Shown here one piece after another: positions 14,778-14,955 of a stretch of 14,955 nucleotides of DNA. A model generated the notes under the pieces. The model made no database searches, was not told the DNA's origin, and was given only the letters and a program-made list of their open reading frames with translations. The translations under genes and the position numbers were made by a program. Source of the DNA: SZAS-18 sp031370675 (GTDB lineage: Bacteria > Verrucomicrobiota > Verrucomicrobiia > Chthoniobacterales > SZAS-18); assembly GCA_031370675.1 (NCBI GenBank), contig JANMQT010000307.1, positions 1-14,955 on the forward strand, read 5' to 3'. How positions within the stretch are numbered: the stretch's first letter is position 1; each line of letters begins with the position of its first letter.

Positions 14778-14955
14778 AGCGGTCCCGCGGTTCTTTCATT
14801 CCTGGTTTCGCGCGCTCACTCCCGGGCGCCTGGCTCGCGACCGGAAGACTCGCCGCGCAAACGCCGGTGCCGGACAGCAAGGAGGGCCTGCGCGACATCG
14901 CGCCCCCGGTGTCCCCGACCTGGCTGGAATCGATGAACCGCACGGACTGGGTGCT
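14774..14955 (+). CDS. Partial gene after DUF58, possible DUF4381-like protein
   Basis: The ATG at 14774 overlaps the DUF58 stop by 4 bases and the frame stays open to the window edge (60 codons plus 2 bases). It opens with MKRSRGSFIPGFARSLPG, then a weakly hydrophobic LAT..LAAQTPVP that could be a poor signal sequence. The segment GLRDIAPPVSPTWLESM (about 38-54) recalls the 'LRDIHLP..P.WWP' start of DUF4381 proteins, which often follow DUF58 genes. The resemblance is short, so the family is a guess. The existence of the gene is supported by the coupled start and the position in a moxR cluster. Confidence 0.55.
   Translation, partial: MKRSRGSFIPGFARSLPGAWLATGRLAAQTPVPDSKEGLRDIAPPVSPTWLESMNRTDWV

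Overview
The window is GC-rich bacterial chromosome with tightly packed genes. Many starts have a weak Shine-Dalgarno sequence or none that I can see. Gene content (HrpB-type helicase, DUF3592 membrane protein, a diadenylate cyclase with an unusual N-terminal region, NADP-isocitrate dehydrogenase, MoxR/DUF58 cluster) and codon style suggest Verrucomicrobiota, probably an Opitutaceae-like lineage. This placement is an inference from content; no rRNA or marker phylogeny is available here.

Layout. (1) 1-471 (+): the C-terminal end of an HrpB helicase. (2) 550-3672 (-): a co-directional run of diadenylate cyclase-like gene, small exported protein and DUF3592 membrane protein, read from 3672 down to 550. 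Its spacers hold inverted repeats. (3) 3770-7174 (+): an alpha/beta hydrolase divergent from the cyclase, an MBL-fold hydrolase, the remains of a frameshifted DUF167/YggU gene, and icd. (4) 7175-7365: convergent spacer with a paired REP-like (REPIN-style) element and a hairpin at the end of cysA. (5) 7366-9459 (-): sulfate-binding protein, then the CysA-type ATPase, without the permease genes expected between them. (6) 9664-10743 (-): exported TPR protein, divergent from an AI-2E-family membrane protein (10870-12204, +). (7) 12350-14955 (+): a MoxR ATPase, an FMN-reductase-like flavoprotein, a DUF58 protein, and the start of a further gene that runs off the window. This last block looks like one operon.

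How the genes work together. The sbp-cysA pair would serve sulfate import, but the membrane channel must be encoded elsewhere or be missing. MoxR and DUF58 proteins normally act as a pair (AAA+ chaperone plus vWA-like partner); here a small flavodoxin-fold reductase sits between them. The diadenylate cyclase keeps both catalytic signatures (DGA and RHR), so it is predicted to make c-di-AMP or a related dinucleotide. It has neither the membrane helices of CdaA nor an obvious DisA-type helix-hairpin-helix tail.

I see no tRNA, rRNA, CRISPR array, transposase or phage gene. The least ordinary items are the cyclase architecture, the permease-less sulfate pair, the REPIN-like element, the decayed DUF167 gene, and the reductase inside the moxR-DUF58 cluster. 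None of these amounts to a demonstrated new system.
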